From Xestospongia bergquistia (Eukaryota > Porifera > Demospongiae > Haplosclerida > Petrosiidae), in contig OZ014415.1 of the NCBI GenBank assembly GCA_963965975.1, positions 687,001 to 751,000 on the forward strand: DNA of 64,000 nt, read 5' to 3'. Numbering within the stretch: position 1 is the first letter of the stretch; the number at the start of each line of letters is the position of its first letter. The notes beneath the pieces were generated by a model that did not search any database, was not told the DNA's origin, and saw nothing but the letters and a program-made list of their open reading frames with translations. Made by a program: the position numbers and the translations under genes. Below, one piece after another: positions 26,796 to 38,366 of this stretch.

Positions 26796-27490
26796 TTATG
26801 TAAAGTTAGCGTAAGTTTCAAAGGAGTCTAGATAGACTATCACTGCATTAAAGATACCTTGATATTGTTCCTATTAATAATAAAGATATACAATATTATA
26901 ATATGTAATAAAATATGAAGATTTAATTATTATATTACATATATTTATATATTAGTACTTACCACTGTTAATACGCTGCCTGGTTTTTGTATTCGTTGAG
27001 CTTTTAAAACCTGGAACACATCTACAATTCTCTCAGTATTACATCTGTCTATAGTTGTAGCAAGAGCACAGAACATTCCTGAACGAGTAACTGTATCACT
27101 ACAATAGAGAGAACAGTATAATAGCTATAGTAATTAATACTTTAGTAAATATTAATATAAAGCTGTATTGTAATATAATAGTAAATGAACTAACATGTCT
27201 AAACATCATTATAGTACTCTCTGTATATTACAAAATACGTATATAATACATTAGATGATCTGTTCCTCCTTTTACCTGCAATGAACTATTATAGGAGTAT
27301 TTCCCATTTTACGTTGTACTTTATATACATTATCCAATACTGTTAGTATAGTTTGAATGTTGTTCATATGACCATTAGTATCCCAGTTAGTAATTTGGTA
27401 TTGAGTAACTGTCTGCTTCACTTCAGACTATGTATATAGGAAAAAAATTGTAAATTTGTAATTCAGCAATTGAATAGTAACACAATATTA

Positions 27491-27553
<63 letters not shown>

Positions 27554-30500
27554 GAATACCTTAATTGTGTAACCATTTACCTTGTTGCTAATAACAATAG
27601 TCCTTTCATTATAACCATCATATTCAGTTTCTTTCTGGAGTTGAATATAAAATTCACCAATAGCTCTAGTCTCTGATATTGTTGGTGGCCAATATTGATA
27701 ACAAACCTCCTAAAAATAATTAAATTACTTTAGTGTAAGATGTGAGACACAAATGTTAACTGACTTTTTCATTCTCTCTCAAGTGACCAAGCATTACAAT
27801 AGCAGATGTCTTTCTATCCATAACCATTTTCCAAAAGCTACGACAAGTATTTTCCATTGGACCCTCTGCAATAATAAATGCTTTCTTCTGCTTATAACCC
27901 TGACAAAGCAAAGAATATTTATTGCAGCAATAATAAACGAATAACAGCTTCCATCATTACTAACTTCATCTTTGCTCTGTTAATTTTTATATAACACACT
28001 TTACATACTAGACAATTCTAATACTTCTTGTTAGTTATTGAAAGTGATGAATAAAATTAAAACACCTACTTTAACTACTAATGTATATGGCAACAAATGA
28101 ATTTAATTAAACTTAACAATAGCTTTATATCAGTGTAACTGTATAGAGTAAAGAGAGTAAGGTTGTATAATGCTCTATCTACCCTTGTTTGTCTATCCCC
28201 TTGATATAGCCAGTACTTACATTGACATAAACTGCATTGATATAGTCAGGATATTCACCTTTAAGTGGAACACGATGTTTATCAGCTATGAGATGAATAA
28301 AATAATGTTAATATGACATTAAATTATTGGCAATTGATACTTATAGGAATACACATATAGAGATGACCATAACATATTATTATATATATATCATAATATA
28401 TTGTGATATTAAAATAATCTTCTATGCATACTGTGCAATGTTAATAGTTTTTATTATTGTATTATAAAGTTTCATTTAAAAATGCTAGCTATTTAACAAA
28501 CAGACAGATACTTACAAGGTAGAAACTCATTTGCTCGATTTTTGTCTTGATTTTGTAATGCTATATCACGTCTGATTTCATTTGGACGTGGTGTTACTTG
28601 TTCCAATACCTAAACATATAGACAAATAGACAGTAGTATATTAATATATCTGTTATGTAAGTTAGAGAAATTATCAATTAAATTAGATATGATACATATA
28701 TATATATAAGAAAGGTTAGTATATGCATTAGTTTGGTTTTCTTCCAAGAACAAAACAGTACATCCTGTTTATATAAACTCATATACCTGAAACTGATGTT
28801 CAAATCCATTCTGTCCAGTACTTGGATCAGTATTGGTCATTTTATTGATAGTAATACGAACATTTGCTGTATCAATCTGAGTATCTCCACAGGTGATAGA
28901 TTCCAATATAGCATCATTAATAAAAATATATTGGTCCTATTGAAATTATAATTCAGTGTCATAATTAATTGTATATATCATATATATTAGATTATATCTA
29001 ATTTATATATACCTGTGATGATATTAATAATTTAGGTAAACGAATAAAACAATTTAGGTCTTTGTTATTATGAAAGTGTTTTGACTTTTTATTGAAGGGA
29101 AAGTATGAAAATTACAAAAAGTGCGTGAGGGAACGAACGCTTATAGACTGGCAAGCTAAACTGTTTTATTAGTAGCTTTCTTTTAATTATATGATTTCTT
29201 ACTAGAGTTTGGACCATCTTCATACGTTTATGTCGAAGTTGGTTGATGATATCCATTATATTAATATGTCCCTCTTGTTCTACTTGTTGTAGTACAATAT
29301 CAATAGTAATAAATGTCCCTGTACGACCTACACCAGCACTAGAGAGAAAGGAAGGAGTTAATGTAGGATTATAACAAAGGAAAGAGGAGATATTTGTTTG
29401 TTAAAGTATCTGTTGATATGTCAGTTTACCTGCAATGGACAAGCATTGGTCCTCTCTTTGGATGATACTCTTTTCTGATACGTCTATGGAAGGTAAGGAT
29501 TGAGGTAGCATAATCAGGGACACCATGATCTGGCCAAGAAGTGAAGTGATATTGAATCAATTGATGTGAACTACCAGATAACTAGAAGAGATAACAATAG
29601 GAACAGTCAGAGACTTTAAACTATCTCACCAGTACTTGAAGATTCCTAATAGTATAATCAGTAAATACTTGTTGCTTTATTAAATTCACTTGGAATGGTC
29701 CAAAATCTTTAGAACCAGAATCAGGCCAATATTGTTGACACTTTATCTTTTCACTTTCCTTAAGATTTGTTACCATAACAATGATGGATGGTTTTTCTTG
29801 CCAGATCAATCGCCAGAAATCAACTAATGTCTTATCGAGAGGACCTAAAACTTATGTAACATTATTATCTCTTAAAATATTGATGTTGTAAGCATTGCCC
29901 AATGCTTATCTAAACAACTACCCAGTGAGTAAACAGGTCCTACAATCTAGATCACATGTTATGTGAACTGACCTTGAGTAGCAAAATATTGATGTTCTCC
30001 AGCATAACCCTATTAATATAATTTGGAAATTAATTCTAAAATATAACTTTGTATTAACATGAGACAGTTTATGAAAAGCAATATCAGGTATGGGATAGCA
30101 CTGTCTATGTGGGAATGACCCAATGTTCTTATTTTTATTTAGTTTAAACTATGATAAATAGAAAACTTTTAAACATTGTTTTTATACAGAAGATTATATT
30201 TTACATGAGGTATCAGTTCTTTTTTTTGAAACATTTGAACAATTAATGTAATGATTTATATTGAAGTAATAACATATATTATTATTATCATATTTAGACA
30301 ATTTTCTGTAATCTCAAAGAAAAGGGCAGGATCTACAACTGGTTATGTATTTTAGTAGCTACCAGATTAGCTCAATTATTCCAGGTACTTACTCACACAT
30401 AATATATATATATATATATACATACATTCAAATGATATTAATAATAATTGTTATTTTTGGCATCTTAAAAAGTTGTTTTTAACAAAAAAAAACATTATTT

Positions 30501-33500
30501 AAAATTATTATTACCATTAAATACAAACAATTACATAACAAATCACAAAATGTTAGGATTGCAGTACAAAAAAGACCACATTAGCAATGACAGTATAACA
30601 ATGTCTACATATTAGTCACAACTTAAGACACTATTGATGACTATTATGTTGGAATTTTTATATTTCAATTTCTACTTTGTCTTACTTTGTAATGTCATCA
30701 ACATATACTATATTTTATGATTTTGTGAGAACATTTTATGTACTTATCGAATATATACTTACATCAAGATAGGAGGCATTAATATAGTCATTTTGACAGT
30801 CTTGTTGTCCAGGTATTGGGTTAAGAATAATACGATTATCATCATCTATTAAATAATTAATAAAATGATGCCATAAAATATAAATGTTTAGACATTAAGA
30901 ATGACACTATTTAGAATTATACATGTATTATATATACACTGCACATGTATTTAGACTGTTATTATATAGTATGTGAGACAGCTAGTAGGTAAACATGAAC
31001 ATTATGTTATATATTGAACTAACAACTTTAGTAAAATAATCTTATCTATTATTATAACAGTAGTAACTAACATATTGTCATATTATTAAATATATTATAA
31101 AGTTTATACATATAACTCCATTAATTTGTGTATCATTTGATAAAGTTCAATAACAATATTGTAATATAATTATATTATTATAAGAGGGTAGTGATAGTAA
31201 CTAACATATCATTATTAAAATAAATTAGTTGTTTTAACTAATTTATAATCACTTAGGTTGTATACATAATAACTATAAATATATTGAAAACTATTAACAA
31301 TATAAACTATCTTGATTACTAATCAGTATAAAACAATTATACAGTAAAATAAATTTTCTAATGATATTATAAAGTGTGTAAGTATACTTTCATTAACTCT
31401 TTAAAATAACAATATATTAATACATAACACCCACAGCATCTAATAAAGGTAAACAGCTCTTAATAAGATGTGGTGAATTAAGTCATATAGAGTTCATTAT
31501 ATTATGAATTAAAAAACATGTTATCAGATATAACTACATAAAGATTGTGGTCCATGACACAAGGTCATTATGGCAGGCCACCAGTGTCAAAATTAATATC
31601 TCAATAATGAGAATGACTCACTAATAATTGTACATGGTACACTCAAGAGTTTAAGGTTTAGATTTTAGGGTGGGGTCTAGTAACAGTATAATACTTTTGA
31701 TATCATTCCCACAATCATCTAACCATTTTGACACAAATAGGTTACCATATCATCTCCAATAAATTGTACATGTACTTATATGTAATCACTATAGTTCTAT
31801 GTATATATATGGGTAATGGGTTATGAAGTTATAGCGCTATACTGTCATGTACATATATGGGTAATGGGTTATGTAATAACATAATTTGTGGAGGTATTTT
31901 AGTGTAGATAGGATATGTGAGTTAACAAATACAAAAACTTACAAACTGTGATATTTGTAAAACGATTGAGAGGTTTGTTAGAGGACATCAGTGCAACAGT
32001 CACAGGATGTTCATTTTCACCACTTTCCAGTGACTACATGTGATAGTAATAATATAATGAGCAAATATTACTAGTATTATGTATGTATGTGTGTAATAGA
32101 TAGAGTATATTGAGATAAAGAACAACATGATTGTACTTTTTATACTTAAGTGTTGTTGCTTTAAGAGAAGATAGCTTGGTGACAAAAGGTCATAGTTGTT
32201 TGTAGTTCTATTTTTCACTGCTTATAAGTATTTGTAATATGATTGGTTAATAACAATGAAATTAGGATTTATTGTACATACTAGTATATGATATTAACAT
32301 GTAACTTACATTGAATTGTAGTTTGAACATATCATTTGAGTTACCATGACTATCAGCCACAAATGTACCAAAATCTTTAACTAGAATTGGTTCTATATTA
32401 ACTTGAAGTTTAGTATTTTCATAAAAAGCTTCATCAGTTCCTTCTTTAGTTACCATTAGAATCACTTGTTGGTCTGCAGTCCCTTCAGAATTATTAGCTA
32501 CAAACTCATAAGTTCCTTTATGTGACTCTTCAGCACAGACTATAATCAGACTACCATCTTCCATGATCTCATGAGCATAGTCTTCAGTTATAAGTTGATC
32601 ATCATGATACCAGTTAAATGTTAGAGGAGGTGTTCCTGTAACAGAAACATTGAATTCTACTCTATGTCCCTCTTTGACTGAAGTAGCACTAGGGAACTCT
32701 TCAATTACAGGAGGTATGGTAGTTGGTTTTGGCAATGCAGTAGAAGGTTCTTTAGTAATCACAAGTAAAGAAGGACAATAAAGGGAGGCTTTTACAAATG
32801 AGATTGTATTGTATACCTTTAACTTCATCATATCCAGTATCTTCATTTCTAGTATATGATAGAGGTATCATTTTGTTGTCTTCAACAGAATTTTTTGATA
32901 ATTGTCTTCGTTTTCTATAGCACAATATATTAAATGTATGTATACAATAATTATTGAGACAGTATTATATTGATGTAGTTTACGCAAATTAACTTACTTA
33001 ACAATGATCACTGTTATAACAACTACTATGATTGTTATTATGATGAGGGCAACAGTAATACCAACTGCTATTACACCTATATTTGTAGATCCATCTGATG
33101 AGGGCTGGGTACCACCACCACTAATAGAGATAGTTGATGTTGTTATCACTAAGTATGTAAGGAATACAATGTAATATGAACACAAATGAAGATACCATTA
33201 CTTTTTGTTGAAGTAATAGTTGACAAGGATGATGTTAATGTAATAGGTAACATGGTTGATGTTGAAGTAATAATTGACAAGGATGATGTTAATGTAATAG
33301 GTAGCATGGTTGATGCTGAAGTAATAATTGACAAGGATGATGTTAATGTAATAGGTAGCATGGTTGATGTTGAAGTAATAATTGACAAGGATGATGTTAA
33401 TGTAATAGGTAGCATTGTTGATGTTGAAGTAATAGTTGACATGGATGATGTTAATGTAATAGGTAGCATTGTTGATGTTGAAGTAATAGTTGACATGGAT

Positions 33501-35877
33501 GATGTTAATGTAATAGGTAGCATTGTTGATGTTGAAGTAATAGTTGACAAGGATGATGTTACAGACAAGGATGATGTTACTATAGAGGAAAGAATAGATA
33601 TTGAAAAGTCAGACAAGAGACCTACTTATGCTACTGGTAGAGATTTGAGTATCATTCCATTCTCCTGGTCCTACACTGGTATATGCTCTCACTCCAATGA
33701 TATAGTTAGTGTTAGGTAGTAGTCCTCCTATACTGTATTGTGTCTTGGTTGTATTAGTCATATTGTATGGACCATTACTGTTAGACTCTCTATAACGTAT
33801 CTCATACATGATAATGACACCATTGGGTACTGTGGGTATATTCCATGTAATGTTGATCATTTGTATTTCTGTACCACTTTGTATTAGACCAGATACCACA
33901 CCAGGTTCTACAGTATATCAATAATACATTATATATCAGTAGTAACTGACTTACTAGCTTCTTTTGTCTGTTGTATTACCTTACTACTTGCTGGTCCAGT
34001 CCCAGCATCATTATACGCTCTTACTGTCACAGTGTAGTTAGTGTAAGGTGTGAGTGTTGTGAGGTTGTACTGTCTGTTGTCTCCTCCAGTGATGTTGATA
34101 GTGTCATTGAATGTTGTGTTAGTGTAGTAGAGCAAGTAACCAGTGATGGGTCCATTCTGTCCAGAGCAAGGTACCTCATACCATGATACAGTCATGGACC
34201 TTGCCTCAACTGATGAGATGGTGATATTACTGACAGATGAAGTGGGTGCTGTAGATAATGTTAGAACAATATAATAATTATGAATATGATAATATAACAT
34301 AGTTTACCAGATGAGAGTGTAGTGATAAACGCAGAAGTTAAGGAAGCTTGGTCACTACCAAATATTCCATTAAGACCAACAATACAGTAAGTACCAGGAT
34401 TAATACCAGTAAATGTATATGGTGATAAGATTGATGAATTTTTTATGACTGGATCATACATCTTTTCACATAGTCTTTGACATTGACAATAGCCCTCATA
34501 TGTTTGAGGAGCAAATGAAGGTTGTGTCCACATCATAGTAATAGTGGTGTTAGTGGCATTAAGTGTCAGAGTAACTAAGGGTTTAACTATAGAATAGAGA
34601 CATCACAATATTAAACAATAGTCTATTTACTTACAGAATGTCACAGTGATATTATTACTATGATCACTAGGTAGTAGTACTGTACTACCCTCACTGCCAT
34701 ATGATACTACAAAGAAGTTATAGGTACTGTTTGAAGTCAGTCCTGACGTTATAGTCAACATTGTGTTATTGGTAGTTCCTGCACTCATAACAGAACTACT
34801 ACCATTACTGAGTTGATAGAACACCTCATAACCAGCTACTCCTGATACAGATGACCAGGAGAGTTGTACATGAGTCAGACGTGTGTTCAGTCTTGTAGCA
34901 GTCAGATCAGTAGGAGTACCAGCAACTATAACAGAGAGAGAATATGTATACTATCCTACTCAGTGATTTATTAACCTGTTATAGGCTGTGATGTACTACT
35001 ACTACTTGTAGCAGTGACACTACCAATAGTACCATTAGCTACTCTGGCATTGGAGACATTGCACTGATAAATACCAGCTTGTCTCATCCTCACTGTCACT
35101 GTCACCTGTGTAATGGAACTTGTTCCATTCACTACCACACGAGACAGGTCACTACTAGCAATAGTGAACGGGTTTCTTCCATCTGTACAAGTGACATCAG
35201 TGGGAGGTCCATCAGAGACATTGAATGTAAGAGTGAAGACTGGAGGGTTAGCATCTCTTGTAGAGATGAGAGAAAAGTACATAGAGGAGTCTGCATCAGG
35301 ACCATCTATATAATAGTGAGATATATCATCACTTTATTACTATATGAACTCAGACACTGACCACTATTATTGTAAGCTTTATTTCCATATGCTCCTACCA
35401 CTAGTGTTTGGTTCACTCCATTCTCATCAGGAATGATACAGGTATACAGACCTTCATAACCTGATAATCCTGTTTTTCTAGCTAGTGCAATCTGACCTTT
35501 GAACCTCTTAGCGAATATTGGTTTTGGTACATCACTTTCACCAAAGTTTCCATCAAACAAAGGTACTTGAGTACCATTAGGATAATACCACAGTCCAATA
35601 ATAGAACCATTATTAGCACTCTGACACCACAAAGCATCAGAAATATTATCACTACTCTTATCTTTATCAAAAAACTGTCCACCATATATCATTGAGAAGT
35701 CTGGTATTATCCTATTCTCATAGGGTAGATACAGTTGTACACCTGTTATTATGAAGTATATATTAATGATCACTCTAACAACAACTACTTACCATTACTA
35801 GGTCTGTTGGTAGGTACTTGTCCATCTCCTAGTTGTACTAGTAGTAACATACAAGACATTAACTCTTTTAACAACAT
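26796..35877 (-). CDS. Gene D: full-length receptor tyrosine phosphatase (1549 aa)
   Basis: Best intact example of the A-E type. Exons: 35793-35877, 35362-35742, 34976-35305, 34635-34925, 34308-34586, 33955-34248, 33635-33907, 33202-33579, 32998-33148, 32817-32914, 32310-32749, 31943-32033, 30763-30845, 29973-30009, 29630-29844, 29430-29581, 29203-29338, 28787-28936, 28516-28609, 28221-28285, 27765-27899, 27581-27709, 27276-27427, 26963-27098, 26796-26870; 4650 nt. Residues: signal 1-20, Ig1 29-155, Ig2 156-265, FN3 x4 266-644, Ser/Thr linker 645-770, membrane helix about 795-820 then KKRRQ, cysteine-free Ig 854-1000, D1 about 1030-1250, D2 about 1320-1549. D1 has SWPDHG and [10 protein letters not shown] (Cys1192) and should hydrolyse phosphotyrosine, with LNRF in place of KNRY. 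D2 has HCSDTVTRSG (Cys1479) but NWDTNG instead of WPD, so it is likely regulatory. The tail is YANFT. Ligand unknown. Confidence 0.9.
27494..27551. repeat. (AT)n microsatellite in gene D intron
   Basis: About 29 AT units between the two middle D2 exons. It is longer than in C and E. Confidence 0.95.
33202..33579 (-). repeat. 18-residue Ser/Thr repeat exon of gene D (seven 54-nt units)
   Basis: 378 nt equals 7 x 54 nt. The unit protein is close to TITSTSTMLPITLTSSLS. 'ggatgatgtt' recurs at exact 54-nt spacing (33227, 33281, 33335). Neighbouring units are nearly identical, so the array is young and prone to length change. It encodes an extracellular stalk. Confidence 0.9.
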
Positions 35878-36111
35878 TTTGTTTGTTGCAGACAAATTGT
35901 ACAGCAGCTGAGAGGAAATATTTCTTCATATTAAGGCGGAGCAATCTATCAACAATGTACACATAAATCTTTAAGATAAAAATAAAGTAATGTCGAAATT
36001 AAAACTACTCACTCGTCTGTGACCATGGGAGTTAATTATAATAATATTCATTACAAGAAATTATTAATAAATGAAATATTAATATGTCCACACAAAATTT
36101 TAAAAATAATG
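35878..36111. promoter_or_regulatory. Conserved 5' flank of gene D
   Basis: Shares with C and E the 'cagctgagaggaaatat' and 'aaggcggagcaat' elements at 35900-35950. Candidate promoter and 5' UTR; no TATA element is assigned. Confidence 0.35.
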
Positions 36112-36640
36112 TGTAGTTTCTTAAAATTTATCAAACACTTTTAAAATTAGCATAAAGATCAAATGAATCAATATAAGTCAGTAGTACTTCATGACAATGC
36201 ACATAATGATCCAATAGGAAAGATGATGATGTAATAATTATGTCATTATAAATGATAACTAACTAGATCTATTTACAATTGAGAGAGGATTCTAATTTAA
36301 AATATCCACTTCTAATTCTATCTTAAGATGGTCCCACTGAGAGTAGATACATATGAAGTGTTCTAAATGACTTCACTGTAAAGCATTTAAAGTACTAACA
36401 TACAAACTACAGCAATAACTTTGTTACCAGAATTCATTTGAACATATCATTGAGTTAGATAATAGATTTAGTACTTGTAGGATGAATGTGTTCTGACCAG
36501 GCAGTATAAATGAACTGAATCATAATATTACCTTCACTCTCTGTCTAATAATTACAAATTTATATGATCATTATTACCTGCACCAGATTTCTAACTTGTT
36601 GCTAGAATTTTTTTTAATAAGAAGTCTTCATTTTATCTTT
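36112..36640 (-). pseudogene. Relic of F-type D2 3' half between D and E
   Basis: Same pieces and order as 25437-25965. The last-exon part (36125-36215) still reads as an open frame ending in YANFKSV, but the acceptor AG before it is lost. The CX5R exon is reduced to its 5' and 3' scraps. It breaks off near 36640 at the same place as the C-D relic, so both came from one duplication. Confidence 0.8.
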
Positions 36641-37334
36641 AGAACCAAATACTGCTGTAAGATAAACAGATATTTTGTCATATATTTTGTAGCTATACAA
36701 TAAATAGTTTTTAAATTATAGCAGTTTGTCATGGTAACAGACATACAAAGAAACAACTGTAGCCCTGACCCATGTAGAGGTAACAATGCTTAATTACATA
36801 ATTGTTACTTCAGTTATTAACACTAGATTTAAAACAACATCTAACACATTGACAACTAAAATTTAAAAAATAAAGTATATTGAATACAAACATATTGTGA
36901 CATGTCAAATCAAGAAAAAAATTAAAAATGACTAAGTGAAAAATATTAATGATTAATACAATAAAAAATGTACAAGAATTTTAAAATTAGACATGTAATC
37001 ATTTTTTGCATAAATAAAATAGTTGTCATAGCAATAGTTCATGTAAACTTACATAAAATTATCATAGACACTAGTTTCAAAAACACATGACATTTATAAA
37101 ATAAAGTAATACAGACAAACTCATTATAACATGTCAAATTATCTAATACAATAATGGAATAAATCTAAAATTAATTATTAAAGTGAGAAAATGATGATGA
37201 TTAAAACATCTTAATAATATATAATGAATGTATAATAAAAACTAATTAGACACACCCATTTTATGTGCAACTAAACTGTCACAATAGTTAATCTATGTAA
37301 ATGAATAGTTGTCACAGCAATAGTTCATGTAAAC
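36641..37334. other. 3' flank of gene E
   Basis: Non-coding AT-rich block matching the flanks of B, C and D from 36760 on. 37020-37085 is a decayed copy of the last-exon end. Nothing else was recognised. Confidence 0.6.
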
Positions 37335-38316
37335 TTATGTAAAGTTAGCATAAGTCTCAAAGGAGTCTAGATAGACTATCACTGCATTAAAGATACCTTG
37401 ATATTGTTCCTATTAATAATAAAGATATACAATATTATAATATGTAATAAAATATGAAGATTTAATTATTATATTACATATATTACTATATATTAGTACT
37501 TACCACTGTTAATACACTGCCTGGTTTTTGTATTCGTTGAGCTTTTAAAACCTGGAACACATCTACAATTCTCTCAGTATTACATCTGTCTATAGTTGTA
37601 GCAATAGCACAGAACATCCCTGAACGAGTAACTGTATCACTATAATAGAGAGAACAGTATAATAGCTATAGTAATTAATACTTTAGTATATATTAATATA
37701 AACCTGTACTGTAATACATTAATATATGAACTAACATGTCTAAACATCATTTACAATACTCTCTAGAAAACATTTTGATAACATTTAAAATGATGCATAC
37801 ATATAATGATAGTCCAAAAAGGAAAGAAACATATCTATATATTAAAATTCCTACATAAGTCATTATGATATGATGAGTTTTGTATCTATAAAAAATTTCC
37901 TGGCTACTTATGTAGGGACTTAATATTTGATTTGTGTGTTCTTCCTTATACTTTGTTTTTGTCTTTTTTTTCATTGTCATCACCTTTCATTTTTTTCAAA
38001 ATGTTTCTCATTACTTTTATTATTATTAGATTGAATTTGATGACCATTTTTTACCAGTGGCATCTCTACATACTACTCTGCTTAATAATAATATATAATA
38101 CATTAGATGATCTGTTCCTTCTTTTACCTGCAATGAACTATTATAGGAGTATTTCCCATTTTACGTTGTACTTTATATACATTATCCAATACTGTTAGTA
38201 TAGTTTGAATGTTGTTCATATGACCATTAACATCCCAGTTAGTAATTTGGTATTGAGTAACTGTCTGCTTCACTTCAGGCTAGGAAGAAAATTTGTAATT
38301 CAGCAATTGCATAGTA

Positions 38317-38366
<50 letters not shown>

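Noticed and set aside
27470-27676. Ile-Tyr repeat ORF
   Set aside because: Read-through of an intronic AT microsatellite.
30011-30762. Possible extra exon in the long introns before exon 30763-30845 and its paralogs
   Set aside because: Sequence is similar among C, D and E but has no conserved frame or splice pair; the flanking exons join in frame without it.
33186-33719. Plus-strand ORFs of 177 and 202 aa with acidic repeats (also 22437-23045)
   Set aside because: They are the antisense of the Ser/Thr repeat exons; the minus strand has splice sites and domain homology, the plus strand has none.
37747-38198. ORFs with hydrophobic runs in the extended E intron
   Set aside because: Gene E has extra AT-rich sequence here compared with C and D; no homology, splice support or start context for a separate gene.
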